DNA of 64,000 nucleotides from Enterococcus pallens ATCC BAA-351 (GTDB taxonomy: Bacteria > Bacillota > Bacilli > Lactobacillales > Enterococcaceae). Below the pieces are notes generated by a model, which was given only the letters and a program-made list of their open reading frames with translations, ran no database searches and was not told where the DNA came from. Location: NCBI RefSeq assembly GCF_000407485.1, contig NZ_ASWD01000002.1:1054001-1118000 (forward strand), in the 5' to 3' direction. Made by a program: the position numbers and the translations under genes. How positions within the stretch are numbered: position 1 is the stretch's first letter; each line of letters begins with the position of its first letter. Below are positions 62,628 to 64,000 of this stretch, in pieces.

Positions 62628-62690
62628 TACTATTTCAAGTAAAATACTAGTCATTTTTCTATAGGAAATCAAGCTATCTAGCTTAAAAAT

Positions 62691-64000
62691 TTAAAAAGGG
62701 ATATGAGAGGCATAGCCTTCTTTATTCACTTGTCTAGCTCGAGCAATCGCCATATCTCCACTTTTTACGTCTTCTGTGATGGTAGAACCGGCTGCTGTAA
62801 CACTGTTTGCCTCCAAATTAACTGGTGCAACTAAATTAGAGCCTGAACCGATAAACACATGATCCCCAACCGTTGTATGATGTTTGTTCTTGCCATCGTA
62901 ATTAACAAAAACTACCCCACAACCGACATTGATATCTTTTCCTAACGTAGCATCACCAACATAAGTTAAATGCCCCACCTTAGTTTGTTCACCAATGGTT
63001 GCTTTTTTCGTTTCTACAAAATTTCCGATATGGGCATGTTCACCAATATCTGATTGCGGACGTAAATGAGCATACGGACCTACATCGGCATTTTTGCGAA
63101 CAATACTTTCTTCAACTACGGAAGATTTAATTTCAACGTTGTCTTCAATTGTACTGTCGACAATTTTTGAATGGGCACCGATTAGACAATCTTCCCCAAT
63201 AACAGTCTTTCCTTGCAGCTGAACACCTGGCTCAATCACTGTATCAGAACCAATTTCTACACCCGCATCAATATATGTGCTGGCAGGATCAATAAAGCTG
63301 ACACCATTGACCATGTGCATTTTATTAATACGTGCCCGCATGATTTCATTTGCTTTAGCTAAAGCAATACGATCGTTCACACCTAGAGATTCCTCGAAGT
63401 CCTCTGTTTGATAAGCCGCTACGGTTTTGTCTTCACTTTTTAGGATTTCGACAATATCGGTTAAATAATACTCACCTTGTGCATTATTGGTTCCAATTTT
63501 TGCCAAAGCTTCAAATAATGCTTGGTTGTCAAAGCAGTAAGTGCCAGTATTGATCTCTTGTACTCGAGCTTCTTCAAGAGTCGCATCCTTTTGTTCAACA
63601 ATCTTTTCCACGATGCCTACATGATCACGTAAAATCCGGCCATAGCCAGTTGGATCTTCAGCATGCGCAGTTAAAATGGTGGCACTAGCCTTTTTACCTT
63701 GATGATAATCAAATAAATTGTCTAAGGTTTGGGTTGTTAATAGAGGTGTATCTCCACTAATGACTAAGGTTGTACCACTTTTATCCTTTAGAAATTCAGC
63801 TGCCTGCAATACTGCATGGCCTGTTCCCAATTGCTCTGCCTGCAGCGCATATTGACTGCGTTCACCTAGCTGTGCCTTTACCTTTTCGGCGCCGTGTCCT
63901 ACAATTGTTACGATTTCTTTCGGGCTGGTTTCAATCACTCGTTCGATGATGTGTTCTACCATCGGTTTGCCTGCTACTGGATGCAACACTTTATAAAGCT
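62691..64000 (-). CDS. glmU: Bifunctional GlmU (N-acetylglucosamine-1-phosphate uridyltransferase/glucosamine-1-phosphate acetyltransferase), 5' end missing
   Basis: The frame runs to the right edge as [18 protein letters not shown], so only the first 20-25 residues, including the LAAGKGTRM loop, lie outside. The uridyltransferase half (about the first 205 residues here, with [14 protein letters not shown] and SGDTPLL) is followed by the left-handed beta-helix acetyltransferase half ([31 protein letters not shown]). It makes UDP-GlcNAc for peptidoglycan and teichoic acids. Confidence 0.97.
   Translation of the reverse strand, partial: LYKVLHPVAGKPMVEHIIERVIETSPKEIVTIVGHGAEKVKAQLGERSQYALQAEQLGTGHAVLQAAEFLKDKSGTTLVISGDTPLLTTQTLDNLFDYHQGKKASATILTAHAEDPTGYGRILRDHVGIVEKIVEQKDATLEEARVQEINTGTYCFDNQALFEALAKIGTNNAQGEYYLTDIVEILKSEDKTVAAYQTEDFEESLGVNDRIALAKANEIMRARINKMHMVNGVSFIDPASTYIDAGVEIGSDTVIEPGVQLQGKTVIGEDCLIGAHSKIVDSTIEDNVEIKSSVVEESIVRKNADVGPYAHLRPQSDIGEHAHIGNFVETKKATIGEQTKVGHLTYVGDATLGKDINVGCGVVFVNYDGKNKHHTTVGDHVFIGSGSNLVAPVNLEANSVTAAGSTITEDVKSGDMAIARARQVNKEGYASHIPF

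Overview
The window reads as chromosome of a low-GC Gram-positive coccus of the Lactobacillales, most likely an Enterococcus. This genus call is an inference from the neighbouring glmU and prs genes, PTS/BglG and RpiR sugar loci, an Mga-type regulator, sortase and LPxTG proteins, DUF1659/DUF2922 genes, an Fst-like peptide and strong AGGAGG ribosome binding sites. No tRNA, rRNA, CRISPR array or insertion sequence was seen.

Layout. (1) 1-11200, all minus: a surface/matrix operon. In transcription order it holds a DivIVA-like coiled-coil protein, an unknown protein, a signal peptidase I gene with an apparent frameshift, a small basic membrane protein, a glucosaminidase, a SipW-type signal peptidase, three TasA/BsaA-like matrix proteins and one LPxTG protein. 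A V8-like serine protease with Ig-like domains follows and runs off the left edge. (2) 11201-16400: a tyrosine recombinase gene lying between two palindromes with the same arms, a possible ComK-like regulator behind a folded leader, a DUF1659/DUF2922 operon and an Fst-like hydrophobic peptide. (3) 16460-27800: two beta-glucoside loci (PTS IIC, two GH1 enzymes, RpiR regulator, a cre site), an orphan MazE-like antitoxin, and an ascorbate-type PTS with a split transketolase and a PRD regulator. (4) 28088-35234: GNAT, EamA transporter, Spx, ECF sigma/anti-sigma pair and small proteins, with gene remnants between them. (5) 35609-53914: a polymorphic-toxin island. A sortase B, a membrane protein, a 3111-residue secreted Rhs/YD toxin and its likely immunity protein form one operon. 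Downstream is a row of small immunity-like genes, lipoproteins, KptA, DUF3969 and several broken genes. (6) 54700-58057: a lysine riboswitch controlling a fused substrate-binding/permease protein and its ATPase, then a TMEM175-like channel. (7) 58176-61610: an Mga-like regulator followed by five near-identical small-RNA genes and five copies of a second structured repeat. (8) 61619-64000: prs and glmU, the latter cut by the right edge.

The least expected part is the small-RNA array at 59723-61063. Each copy has four hexamers phased at 11 bp, a -10 box, a conserved unpaired stretch with an anti-Shine-Dalgarno motif, and a terminator hairpin whose arms change together between copies. This looks like a multicopy trans-acting sRNA family under an OmpR/PhoB-type response regulator. 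The sortase-Rhs operon and the recombinase-flanked matrix operon come next in interest. Three genes (lepB, the CPCC gene and the gene at 37780) each need a single-base correction. These could be real mutations or assembly errors, and two of the three lie at runs of five A/T.
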